Positions 56,074 to 64,000 of a stretch of 64,000 nt of DNA are shown piece after piece. Every line of letters starts with the position of its first letter. Positions within the stretch are counted from its first letter, which is position 1. The position numbers were made by a program, and so were the translations under genes. The notes beneath the pieces are model-generated. The model worked only from the letters and a program-made list of their open reading frames with translations, was not told the origin of the DNA and ran no database searches. Source of the DNA: an uncultured Lachnospiraceae bacterium (GTDB lineage Bacteria > Bacillota > Clostridia > Lachnospirales > Lachnospiraceae); assembly GCA_945919075.1 (NCBI GenBank), contig CAMEIX010000004.1, forward strand, positions 113,807 through 177,806. The letters are read 5' to 3'.

Positions 56074-58986
56074 TTGAAATATTTTAAGTATTTTTTCATT
56101 TTACTGACCATCGTGACAATGGGATATTTTATATATGGTGAACTGATTTTGCCCGGTGATGCTCCGGACAGAGGATATATATGTCAGGAATTAAATGATG
56201 GCTGGAAGGTAGTAAATGAAGATGGAACCCGGGACGATATTGAAATTCCCGGTAACTATCAGGGCCGGGTAGTTATAGAAAGACAGTTACCCCAAACGTT
56301 GGACAAACCTATATCCTGTATCTGCTTTCGTGGCTCTGCCATGAAAATATATGTGGATGGTGAATTACGCTCCGATTATAACACAGATCATACAAGAATA
56401 TTTGGAAATCATAGTGCAGAAGTTTATAATATGGTTTTTATAGATTCCAATGATGCCGGAAAAACCATTCGTGCAGAAATGGAAAACGATTCCGATATTA
56501 TGTACTCCATTTATTTAGGTGACAGAATGGGAATTTGGAAATATCTGTTCCTGCATTATGGTTCTGAACTTTTGGTTGCATTTCTCACCCTGATTCTGGG
56601 TGTTATCAGTGTCCTTGCAAGTATGGCATTGAGAGTGTTCTATAAGAAAAGCGTTGATTTGGAATATTTAGGCTGGGGTATCACCTTTGCGGCATTATGG
56701 TTAATTACCAATTCCGTTTTTCGACAGGTACTATTCCCGAATGTATCGGTCATAAGTGATATTCCGTTTCTCATGATTGCCATCATGCCCTTTCCGTTTA
56801 TGATATACATGAACCAGGTGCAAAATAACAGATACGAGAAAATCTATACCTGTTCCAGCGCATTGGATGTGATAGGCGTTGTTTTTTGTATCGGTCTACA
56901 CGTGACAAATACCATTGATTTTAATAAATCTTTCCTGTTCCTGGCAATCTGCTGTTTGCAGTCTATTCTGCTTTTGGCAATTACCGTTATCCTTGACTGG
57001 AAATGCGGAAAGATCAAAGAATACTGGATGGTTGCCATCGGTTTACTATCTGCCTTTACGACAGCTACCTATCAAATTATATCTTATTTCCGCAGAACCG
57101 GAGTGTTCAGTGGCGTTCCGCTTGCCTTCGGGCTGATTATTCTGCTTATTTTTTCCGTTGTAAATACATTAAAAAATGTTATTTCCTTGGAAAACCAGAA
57201 ACATGAAGCCTTTATGGCCAGTGAAGCAAAGGGAAAATTCCTTGCTAATATGTCTCATGAGATTCGTACCCCCATCAATGCGGTTTTGGGAATGAATGCA
57301 ATGGTGTTACGCGAAAGCTCAGAGAGCAACATCCGCGAATATGCGATGGATATACAGACAGCGGGACAGAATCTCTTGGCTATCATCAATGATATTCTGG
57401 ATTTTTCCAAAATAGAGTCCGGTAAAATGGAACTTGTAATGGTGGATTATGACTTCAGCAGTGTTATTCACGATATTATGAATGTCATTCGCGTAAAAGC
57501 AGAAACGAAGAAATTATATCTGGACTTGCATATTGATAAGAATTTACCGGCAAGAATGTACGGGGACGATGTCCGTATTCGGCAGATACTGATTAATCTT
57601 TTGAACAATGCCGTAAAATATACGGAAAAAGGTGGCATAACCTTTACTATCTCCGGTGAGGTAAAAGATGATACTGCAATGCTCCACTTTTCCGTTCAGG
57701 ATACCGGAATTGGAATTAAGGAGGAAGATCTTTCCCGACTGTTTTCTGCATTTGAAAGGATTGAGGAACAACGAAACCGTAATATCGAGGGCACCGGACT
57801 TGGTATGAGTATTACCATTCAGTTGCTGGAACTTATGGATAGCAAGTTAGAGGTGGAAAGCGTCTATGGAAAAGGCTCTATCTTCTCTTTCAATCTTAAG
57901 CAAAAAATTACAGATACAGAGCCGATAGGTGATCTGGAAAAAAGGATTAAAGAACAGGCGCAGAATTTTAAATATGAAGTCGTGTTTACAGCTCCGACTG
58001 CAAATGTACTGATCGTAGATGACAACGCAGTCAACCGCAAGGTTTTTATAAACTTATTAAAGGAAACCCGGATTAATATTGATGAAGCATCCGGTGGAGT
58101 GCAGTGTCTGGGATTGGTGGGAATCAAGAAGTATGATATTATTTTTCTTGACCATATGATGCCTGAGATGGATGGCATTGAAACTCTGCATAAATTAAAA
58201 GAACTGAATCATAATCTCAGTCTGGATGCCCCGATTATTGCCTTGACTGCAAATGCGATATCGGGAGCAAAGGAAATGTATTTATCAGAGGGATTTGATG
58301 ATTTTATTACAAAACCTATTGTTCCCGAAAAATTAGAAGCAATGCTGGCAAAACATCTGCCAAAGAATAAAATTGTGGAAACAAGAATTGAAAAACATAC
58401 GGAACAAGAGCCTTCAGAAAATCCGGATGTGGACAATATATTATCTGCCTTAGAAGCACACTCTGAATTTAATATGGACTATGCCAAAATATTAAATCCG
58501 AAGCCGGAAAATCTGATTGAAGTATTTGGGGATTTCTACGATATGGCAGATGAGGAAGCATTACATCTGCAGGAATTCTATGATGCTGTTTTTGCAAGTG
58601 AAACTAAAGAAGCCACTGTTCCAATAACAGAGGATGCCGAAATAACAGATGCCCTGAAACAATATCGTATCCAGGTGCATTCCATGAAGTCCTCTGCTGC
58701 CATGATTGGCGCAATGGGCCTAAATGGTATGGCATTATCCTTGGAGAAAGCTGCAAACACTGGCAGTATTGCAGTGATTAAAGACATTACCCCTATTTTC
58801 CTGGAGGAATGGAATCGTTATAAGGATATCTTAGAGGAATGTCTGTTTGTCAGTGAGGAATCCGACCTTGTCGCTGAAGATGATCTTATTGTCGAAGACG
58901 ATCTCATCGCTGAAGAAGATTTGATTGCTGAAAACGATTTGGTTTATGAGGAAGACCTGATTGTGGATGAGGATTTGATGGAATAA
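56074..58986 (+). CDS. Hybrid sensor histidine kinase with receiver and Hpt-like domains
   Basis: 970 residues. One N-terminal helix, an extracellular sensor of about 140 residues (galactose-binding-like), then seven membrane helices (7TMR-DISM-like), HisKA with MSHEIRTPIN, HATPase (NLLNNAVKYTEKG, GIGIKEEDL, GTGLGMSI), a receiver (IVDDNAVNRKV, IIFLDHMMPEMDG, FITKPI), and an Hpt-like domain with HSMKSSAAMIGA. The tail is an acidic repeat. It starts at TTG 56074 with GAGG 8 nt upstream. Probably it phosphorylates its own domains and the neighbouring response regulator. Confidence 0.92.
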   Translation: MKYFKYFFILLTIVTMGYFIYGELILPGDAPDRGYICQELNDGWKVVNEDGTRDDIEIPGNYQGRVVIERQLPQTLDKPISCICFRGSAMKIYVDGELRSDYNTDHTRIFGNHSAEVYNMVFIDSNDAGKTIRAEMENDSDIMYSIYLGDRMGIWKYLFLHYGSELLVAFLTLILGVISVLASMALRVFYKKSVDLEYLGWGITFAALWLITNSVFRQVLFPNVSVISDIPFLMIAIMPFPFMIYMNQVQNNRYEKIYTCSSALDVIGVVFCIGLHVTNTIDFNKSFLFLAICCLQSILLLAITVILDWKCGKIKEYWMVAIGLLSAFTTATYQIISYFRRTGVFSGVPLAFGLIILLIFSVVNTLKNVISLENQKHEAFMASEAKGKFLANMSHEIRTPINAVLGMNAMVLRESSESNIREYAMDIQTAGQNLLAIINDILDFSKIESGKMELVMVDYDFSSVIHDIMNVIRVKAETKKLYLDLHIDKNLPARMYGDDVRIRQILINLLNNAVKYTEKGGITFTISGEVKDDTAMLHFSVQDTGIGIKEEDLSRLFSAFERIEEQRNRNIEGTGLGMSITIQLLELMDSKLEVESVYGKGSIFSFNLKQKITDTEPIGDLEKRIKEQAQNFKYEVVFTAPTANVLIVDDNAVNRKVFINLLKETRINIDEASGGVQCLGLVGIKKYDIIFLDHMMPEMDGIETLHKLKELNHNLSLDAPIIALTANAISGAKEMYLSEGFDDFITKPIVPEKLEAMLAKHLPKNKIVETRIEKHTEQEPSENPDVDNILSALEAHSEFNMDYAKILNPKPENLIEVFGDFYDMADEEALHLQEFYDAVFASETKEATVPITEDAEITDALKQYRIQVHSMKSSAAMIGAMGLNGMALSLEKAANTGSIAVIKDITPIFLEEWNRYKDILEECLFVSEESDLVAEDDLIVEDDLIAEEDLIAENDLVYEEDLIVDEDLME
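58861..58983 (+). repeat. Seven degenerate hexapeptide repeats at the kinase C-terminus
   Basis: Units of about 18 bp coding (E/D)DLI(A/V)E: SDLVAE, DDLIVE, DDLIAE, EDLIAE, NDLVYE, EDLIVD, EDLME. The tail is highly acidic. DNA copies have diverged, so the expansion is not recent. Confidence 0.75.
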
Positions 58987-59010
58987 ATGATTGAATATAT
59001 ATGTAATGAC

Positions 59011-59042
59011 AAAGCCTCCACCAATCTCGGTGGAGGCTTTTT
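59011..59042 (+). terminator. Terminator of the GGDEF-RR-kinase operon
   Basis: A 12-bp perfect stem (AAAGCCTCCACC / GGTGGAGGCTTT), 6-nt loop and trailing T residues, 24 nt after the kinase stop. Confidence 0.9.
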
Positions 59043-59080
59043 AATCCCTTACCTAAGGTATAAAATCCAATTACTCAAAT

Positions 59081-59284
59081 CTACACCATAAAAGACAATA
59101 CAGCCATCACTACTGCCAGAATAATACCAACTACCATCAGAAGGATTCCTCGTTTTTTAGTATCCCTGACTGCATGTTCGATTTCTCTCTCATTCTCCTT
59201 CATCACAAGTTTAGGGCAGAAAAACATGAAAGCACCTAACAAAAAAATAATAACTCCCAACATAATTTTGACAACGTCGTACAT
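59081..59284 (-). CDS. Small two-helix membrane protein
   Basis: 67 residues with two membrane helices (about 3-22 and 46-65) joined by a charged loop (KENEREIEHAVRDTKKRG). No known family recognised. ATG 59284 is chosen since GGAGG lies 9 nt upstream; the longer frame from 59314 would add a run before that site. Its role is unknown. Confidence 0.65.
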   Translation of the reverse strand: MYDVVKIMLGVIIFLLGAFMFFCPKLVMKENEREIEHAVRDTKKRGILLMVVGIILAVVMAVLSFMV

Positions 59285-59397
59285 TATGAAATTCCTCCTC
59301 CCAAATAATACCACTACTATTAATTGTATATTCTTACTATTGCATTGTCAGCTTGTTCTGTCAATTAATCCAATTTAGATAATGATAATTTAACGTA

Positions 59398-60684
59398 CTA
59401 ATTAATATTATTTTTTGCATAATTAATTGCTCTATAGTAATCATAAAGCAATGCGCCATCAAGTGTTTTTACACTACTGGATTCGTAGTAGAAATAACTG
59501 CCGCCATTCTTAATGTTGTTCTCTTTGGAAAACTCTTCTAATGGTTTTCCCCAATTTTCATAGTCCGGGGCAATAATCGTCACACCACCTGCTCTTACCT
59601 TTGTTCCATCCGCATGAACCCAGCTGTAATCCACGGTGACAATTTCTAACTGTGATACAAAATCGTCCACAAAAGCCTTCTGTGCATCATTTAATTCTGC
59701 ATAGGAACCAAGTTTTTCCCGATAATCACATTCTGTATCTTCAGAATTTTCAAGCAAATCAGTAATCTTTTCGAAATCTTTTTGTTTTAACAGATTTGTA
59801 GCCTCGGTATAAAGGTCATTGTATTTTTGGTATGTTGCCGTAGTATCTCCTATCTTATAATCAGAGATTACATCCATCAGTTTACTTATATAATAAGCTG
59901 TCATATTATCTTCAGAAGCACGTCCTAAATATTCCAGCCCCGCATCTTTAAAAAGATAATCATCTTCATAGAGGAAATAGAAATTACCATCCTTATCCGG
60001 AACGGTAATATTTATGGAGGACATATACTGTATGGGGGTAACAGAAAGTCCTTTCTCTAAGATTGCAAATGCCTGTTCTTCGCTCTCCGGCTTAAAATCC
60101 TCCGGTACTGTTACCCCATCCTCAAAATAGGTAAGGGCGGACATTCGAAAACCTAACATCCAACGATAGGCAAAGGCATCTAAATTAACGGAAAATTCTT
60201 CATCTTCATCAAAATCCATACCCTCGATTTCATAAAGCTGTTTTGCTAAATATTCAATATCTTCCTCCGTAATTTCAAAGCAAACATCTTTATAAACGGT
60301 CTGCATAATCTTCTTTGCTTTTTCAGAATCCACAACATTAGAAAGGGATTTTGTCACCTCATCCTTTGGATAGCCAAGTTCTACTACTGTTTTAATATCT
60401 CCGGCTTTTAGCGCATTTACAAGAGTTTCTGTTTTTTCTAATATTACGGTCGCCTTTTCTCTATAAGGGATAAGGTAAGCGTCTTCATCTTCTTCCTCTT
60501 CCTCATAATCCTCCTCTTTCTCCTCATAACTTTCCTCATCATATTCGGAGGAGGATTCTTCGTAGGATTCTTCACTAAAAGTATCCTCCAGCGAAGTATT
60601 TGCTCCCTTTTCTGTACCTCCACAGGCTGTCAGGGTGAGTGCCATAAATACAGCACCTAAACTAAGTAATAATTTCTTTTTCAT
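59398..60684 (-). CDS. Acidic lipoprotein of unknown function
   Basis: 428 residues. Lipoprotein signal with lipobox LTACGG (Cys near residue 21), then an acidic Ser/Glu/Tyr-rich linker (SYEESSSEYDEESYEEKEED) and a mostly helical region with three stretches of related look (PYREKATVILEKTETLVNAL, RIMLGF, ATYQKYNDLYTEATNLLKQ). DUF5105 is a possible family. ATG 60684 is preferred (GGAG 9 nt upstream); ATG 60690 is next. Confidence 0.75.
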   Translation of the reverse strand: MKKKLLLSLGAVFMALTLTACGGTEKGANTSLEDTFSEESYEESSSEYDEESYEEKEEDYEEEEEDEDAYLIPYREKATVILEKTETLVNALKAGDIKTVVELGYPKDEVTKSLSNVVDSEKAKKIMQTVYKDVCFEITEEDIEYLAKQLYEIEGMDFDEDEEFSVNLDAFAYRWMLGFRMSALTYFEDGVTVPEDFKPESEEQAFAILEKGLSVTPIQYMSSINITVPDKDGNFYFLYEDDYLFKDAGLEYLGRASEDNMTAYYISKLMDVISDYKIGDTTATYQKYNDLYTEATNLLKQKDFEKITDLLENSEDTECDYREKLGSYAELNDAQKAFVDDFVSQLEIVTVDYSWVHADGTKVRAGGVTIIAPDYENWGKPLEEFSKENNIKNGGSYFYYESSSVKTLDGALLYDYYRAINYAKNNIN

Positions 60685-60690
60685 TCTCAT

Positions 60691-60966
60691 TCGCTCCTAT
60701 TTATAAATTTTAATCATTACTGTTTGATATAATACAGGCTTGTCCCCCTTTCTTATGCATAAATTTATGTATGTATTCATTATAATATGACGGCAGAAAA
60801 TAAAGTAGGGTGAAAATGAAATGTTAGGATGTGGAAAAGGGGTAAATGAATGCACGTTAAAGGCCGATACGTGCATATCAATACTGTTACCGATGGAATC
60901 ATATATGAGCTATTTTCAACAATACATTGAACACCATTTGTAGACTCACACACGCTGATGAAGGTT
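60691..60966. other. Intergenic region without a recognised gene
   Basis: 276 bp between the HipA-like gene end and the lipoprotein start. A TATAAT (60780-60785 area) is visible but no gene follows it on that strand. A short frame across 60780-60966 overlaps the HipA-like stop and has no ribosome site. I see no hairpin terminator. Confidence 0.5.
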
Positions 60967-62142
60967 TCAGCTCCCAAATCTGCCTGTGCCTTTTGAGAGA
61001 AAAACATCTTTTGTATACAGCTTGTCGTTGAATAAGATTGCTTCTGCCTGCTTTCTTACAATGTTTTCAATAAAGTTCACTCTTTCTGGTGTAAAGACAT
61101 CATCACCACGAAATGTAAAGGAGAAATCTTTCATATCTTTTACTCTGTCTTTCAGAATATCATTCATACCCATTTGACCTATACGAGTAAAATCATTCCC
61201 CAGTTTAGGCGCGTATTCAAACAGCTTATCCCCAATATTTGGAAATTCTTCTTTCACAACATAGGGAAATAAAGAAATGTTTAAGTCGAAAACAGGTGAC
61301 ATTTTGACAACTTCCAGTGTGTCATTATTAAACAAGACCCCGAAGTTTCCTGCGTGTCTATCCTGATTAAAACAAAGAGCGTCAATGACAAGCATTTCTC
61401 TAAAGCTTTGCTCCGAACCTAATTCTGCAAAATATTCAAAAACTTCCTGCAAGCCTAACTTTTGTGCATCAGATGTTTTAGCAAATGACGCATAACCATA
61501 TTGTTCATTCGTAAACAAATTACATTTTGAGGCGGTTTTATTATGAAGTTTAACCAAATCATAATATACAGCATTATCAGGGCTTATGATTCGTGCAATC
61601 TCAGAAGCCATTTGCTCACAATATGGTTCAAGTCCTGCTCCAAATTCTCCCCCTCTCTTGTAAAGAAAGATATCCGAACCAAATTCTCCGTTTTCGGTTT
61701 CTTTACGAAAACATTTTCTAAACGAACCGTCACAAGTAAGTTCAGGAGAAGTTGAAGAAAACACTATGTCATATAATCCAACTCCTTCAAATGCAAGCCT
61801 TGATATAGTTTCCGTAAATTGGTTCTGATACAAAGAAACTTGTTCCCACGAAAGCTTTTCTCTGTTTGACTTAATCCAAAAAGTGTCATTAATAGTAGCA
61901 GCATGAGTTACCTGAATAAAGCCTTCATTATTGTCACACCCTAATAGCTTCATTATCACCTGTAAATGATTATTATGCTTAGAAGCTTTTCTGCCGTCTA
62001 TCCATGAATTGATGTCTTTAAAACCAAATGGTAATTTACCAAAGAGTTCTCGCTGTACAAGAAAATCATTGTCAGAAAATTCAGTGGGGGACTTAACATC
62101 ATAAGTCGCAACAATAGTATTTTTGTTCATCAAAAAATACAT
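60967..62142 (-). CDS. HipA-like serine/threonine kinase
   Basis: 391 residues. The C-terminal kinase core carries NQDRHAGNFGVLF (catalytic NxDRHxxN) and SPVFDLNISLFPY (DxN-type metal motif), as in HipA and CtkA proteins. The N-terminal half (YFLMNKNTIVATYDV, FKDINSWIDGRKASKHN) is unlike the E. coli HipA N-domain. No HipB-like antitoxin gene is beside it, so it may be a stand-alone regulator or have lost its partner. AAAGGAG lies 8 nt before ATG 62142. Confidence 0.82.
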   Translation of the reverse strand: MYFLMNKNTIVATYDVKSPTEFSDNDFLVQRELFGKLPFGFKDINSWIDGRKASKHNNHLQVIMKLLGCDNNEGFIQVTHAATINDTFWIKSNREKLSWEQVSLYQNQFTETISRLAFEGVGLYDIVFSSTSPELTCDGSFRKCFRKETENGEFGSDIFLYKRGGEFGAGLEPYCEQMASEIARIISPDNAVYYDLVKLHNKTASKCNLFTNEQYGYASFAKTSDAQKLGLQEVFEYFAELGSEQSFREMLVIDALCFNQDRHAGNFGVLFNNDTLEVVKMSPVFDLNISLFPYVVKEEFPNIGDKLFEYAPKLGNDFTRIGQMGMNDILKDRVKDMKDFSFTFRGDDVFTPERVNFIENIVRKQAEAILFNDKLYTKDVFLSKGTGRFGS

Positions 62143-62232
62143 GGTCTTAACTCCTTTCATAAAATTGAACGATGCACCATTTTGGGCGGGTCATTCAACT
62201 CTAATACATTTCTTCTATGCTTTTTTCCCTTC

Positions 62233-62748
62233 TCAATGTTGTGAAATCATACGAACCGTCAGTACATCCGCTTTTAATATTAAATCTACGGTGATCCCGC
62301 CTGCTCCGTCATCCGTACCAATGCGGATGGAATAATCATTTCCTTCGACCTTTTCCTCTTCTTCAAAGAAATAATGTCGCTTTTGGTAAACACCGTACAG
62401 CTGCTCAAAAATCTCCTGATATAATTCTTTGTCTGCATTTTCATATTGTAAGGTAATTTCCTGTACTCCCAAAACATTCAGATAGGTGACATCACAATTT
62501 CTCCCAAAATAATTTTTATCCTCGTAGATTCGAACAACACCATACTCTAAATGCTCTTTAGAATCCGGTTTTCCTTCTTTCAGTTCCAGAACAAACCCCG
62601 GCATCCCAAAATAAATATTACCCACACCACTTTTCTCCGGCCTAAAAAGAACATATGTAAGAAGCAATCCGACCACCAGCACAATAATGAAAACACCAAT
62701 AATTATACTTATATTAGATTTCTTTTTGATAATCTGTCTTTTATCCAT
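62233..62748 (-). CDS. Single-pass membrane protein of unknown function
   Basis: 171 residues. Short basic N-terminus, one membrane helix (SIIIGVFIIVLVVGLLLTYV, about 13-33), then an extracellular domain of 135 residues with FGMPGFVLELKEGKPD and an acidic end. No family recognised. AAGGAG lies before ATG 62748 and the start overlaps the short coiled-coil gene by 40 nt. Confidence 0.7.
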   Translation of the reverse strand: MDKRQIIKKKSNISIIIGVFIIVLVVGLLLTYVLFRPEKSGVGNIYFGMPGFVLELKEGKPDSKEHLEYGVVRIYEDKNYFGRNCDVTYLNVLGVQEITLQYENADKELYQEIFEQLYGVYQKRHYFFEEEEKVEGNDYSIRIGTDDGAGGITVDLILKADVLTVRMISQH

Positions 62749-62906
62749 TTTCCCTTCTCCTTTTTTGAGTAAGCATCTGAATTTTCGTTAAGTGTATCTA
62801 TGCTCTTTTGAATAACTTGTATATCTTGCTCTGTTTTCTTCTGTCTATCAGCCATATTTGACATTTGTACAGAAATTTCTGATACTCTCGCACTTACAAG
62901 ATGCAT
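62709..62906 (-). CDS. Short coiled-coil protein or remnant
   Basis: 65 residues, predicted helical coiled coil (SVQMSNMADRQKKTEQDIQV). No clear ribosome site. In its frame the reading continues upstream to about 62974 as SRLLDYPIIVGQNQQFVTQS, overlapping the end of the previous frame, so it may be the displaced C-terminus of the DUF4297-like gene. Confidence 0.45.
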   Translation of the reverse strand: MHLVSARVSEISVQMSNMADRQKKTEQDIQVIQKSIDTLNENSDAYSKKEKGKWIKDRLSKRNLI

Positions 62907-63768
62907 CTCTGACTGTGTGACAAACTGTTGGTTTTGTCCGACAATGATTGGGTAATCAAGTAATCGTGAAATGCATCATAATTTCCGCTGTTCTTTATGT
63001 TGCCATCAATTTTCTTGCCTATTTGAGCAATATCCACACCTTTTTTCTCAACTAAACTTTTCATACTAATAGGTACTTTGATTTTTTCTTTACTCTTTTT
63101 TCTTACATCATTTAGCAATTGCTGAAAAATAAGATTGGCAGTATTGGACGGAATATTTTTGTCTGCCAAGTGGTTGAAAAATTTACCCATAGTTTGAGAT
63201 TCATAAGTTGTTAGTTGTAGTTCCGATTTATGGACAAAAGTATTCTGAATAAACTCCTCAAAGACAGAATCAAAATTGCTCGGCATATCATCTAAAAATT
63301 CATTTTTAATCCTGTCTTTGATTTTTTCATATAACGCAATATTTTCTGTCTGAAGTCTTTTCCCGTCTTCAATATATGACTGCCATAACAAAACCTCTTT
63401 ATCAAAATCATTATTTGATACAAAATGGCAATGCGAACATTCAGCACCAAATGTCAAATAGTTGTAGAAAATAAAACCTAAAAAAGATTTTTTGTAGCTA
63501 CCATTTTTTTCTTTTCCCTTTTAGACGTTTCCGCAATAGTCCAGTCAGAAGAATCTTCTTTTGTCTTTATTTGAAAAAACTGATACTGCTGATTATTGGG
63601 AGAAAATTCAGCCATATCATCATGAAATTCACAAAAAACAATACACTCTGCATCTTCTTGAAGTTTACCTATTATATGGCATACAATCCAATGAACTTGA
63701 TATTCAAATCTATTATAGGAGTCAGAACCTGCTTGCTCACGCTGTTCAACAGTAAGTACACTACTCAT
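62894..63768 (-). pseudogene. DUF4297-like nuclease gene split by a frameshift
   Basis: The first part (63478-63768, 96 residues) reads EQAGSDSYNRFEYQVHWIV and QFFQIKTKEDSSDWT, as the N-terminus of DUF4297 nucleases (Cap4-type). It stops in TAG after a run of six A and six T. The second frame continues FLGFIFYNYLTFGAECS and HFVSNNDFDKEV, also DUF4297-like, to 62894. One lost A in the run near 63490 accounts for the break. Starts with an ATGA overlap with the preceding gene. The pair may be inactive, or the count of A may vary. Confidence 0.7.
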
Positions 63769-64000
63769 AATTTGGGACTCCTTTCATTTTTATTCCATTT
63801 CATAATAAAGTTCCACTGTTCTTGCCATTCTTTCTCATTCACAATTGCGTCAAACACAGGCTCAAGGAAAGTCTGGATTCCTTCAATGACGAATGGAAAC
63901 TCAAGTGTATTATCTTTTATGGTTTTCAAAAAGAATTTCCAACGCTTCTGCATATCTTCATCATCGGCAAGTGCAACAACACGCTTAAAACTATCTCTGT
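63765..64000 (-). CDS. C-terminus of an AbiEii-like nucleotidyltransferase (partial, 5' end outside window)
   Basis: The frame enters from the right edge; 77 residues are visible, reading RDSFKRVVALADDEDMQKRW, FFLKTIKDN, and FPFVIEGIQTFLEPVFDAI. This resembles the C-terminal end of AbiEii/AbiGii-family toxins (COG2253), where a D-D-x-x-M-Q-x-x-W block is followed by a helix and F-L-x-P. The catalytic domain is not visible, so this is a tentative call. Its stop overlaps the next start by ATGA. Confidence 0.55.
   Translation of the reverse strand, partial: RDSFKRVVALADDEDMQKRWKFFLKTIKDNTLEFPFVIEGIQTFLEPVFDAIVNEKEWQEQWNFIMKWNKNERSPKL

Noticed and set aside
60780..61007. 75-codon minus-strand frame after the HipA-like gene
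   Set aside because: It overlaps the end of the kinase gene, has no ribosome site and no recognisable content.
1..64000. CRISPR array, rRNA or tRNA genes
   Set aside because: No regularly spaced direct repeats with unique spacers and no rRNA or tRNA-like sequence were noticed; short tandem repeats present have no spacers.

Overview
The window looks like a chromosome segment of a Gram-positive anaerobe of the Clostridia, most likely Lachnospiraceae. The evidence is a SCIFF peptide with its radical-SAM maturase, a hemZ/hisS/aspS cluster, a DAP-type MurE, a CIRCE operator, Na/Pi-PhoU and AI-2E membrane proteins, and a sensory-type [FeFe]-hydrogenase protein. Genus assignment is inference; no rRNA or tRNA gene was seen.

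1-15.3 kb (minus strand) is a tightly packed housekeeping operon read right to left: murE, priA, def, fmt, a membrane zinc peptidase, rsmB, rlmN, stp, prkC, rsgA, then a membrane spermidine-synthase-like protein and a hydrogenase/chemoreceptor fusion cut by the window edge. 15.4-21.5 kb holds recJ, secDF, the SCIFF maturase, the 47-residue SCIFF precursor (scfA, very short), and a small membrane protein. 21.7-28.8 kb carries a CorC/HlyC-type CBS protein (plus strand), then Na/Pi cotransporter, phosphopantetheinyl transferase, aspS and hisS on the minus strand.

28.8-40.3 kb is an accessory island between hisS and hemZ, genes that often neighbour each other in Clostridia. It holds a Phd/YefM-RelE/ParE toxin-antitoxin pair with a consensus promoter and overlapping palindrome, a flavin reductase, a tyrosine recombinase, a complete type I restriction-modification system (HTH-hsdM-hsdS-hsdR), and an AAA/DUF4143 ATPase. 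Between hsdS and hsdR lies a start-less hsdS cassette made of two identical target-recognition modules (507-bp perfect direct repeat). With four direct copies of a 22-nt repeat and the nearby recombinase, it looks like a specificity-shuffling locus. This is the most interesting structure in the window.

40.3-47.9 kb returns to chromosome-type genes: hemZ, a small secreted Cys-containing protein, an ECF sigma factor with a membrane-anchored partner, an XRE regulator, a small heat-shock protein under a perfect CIRCE operator, an AI-2E-family permease and a lipoprotein. 47.9-54.2 kb encodes a very large secreted protein (signal peptide, Glu/Pro 18-bp repeat, RCC1 repeats, about eight Ig-like/YDG-like repeats) that is split by a frameshift. 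54.3-59.0 kb is a three-gene signalling operon (GGDEF, two-domain response regulator, hybrid histidine kinase with Hpt). 59.1-64.0 kb contains small membrane proteins and lipoproteins, a HipA-like kinase, and a defence-like pair cut by the window edge: the C-terminus of an AbiEii-like protein followed, with a 4-nt overlap, by a frameshifted DUF4297 nuclease-like gene.
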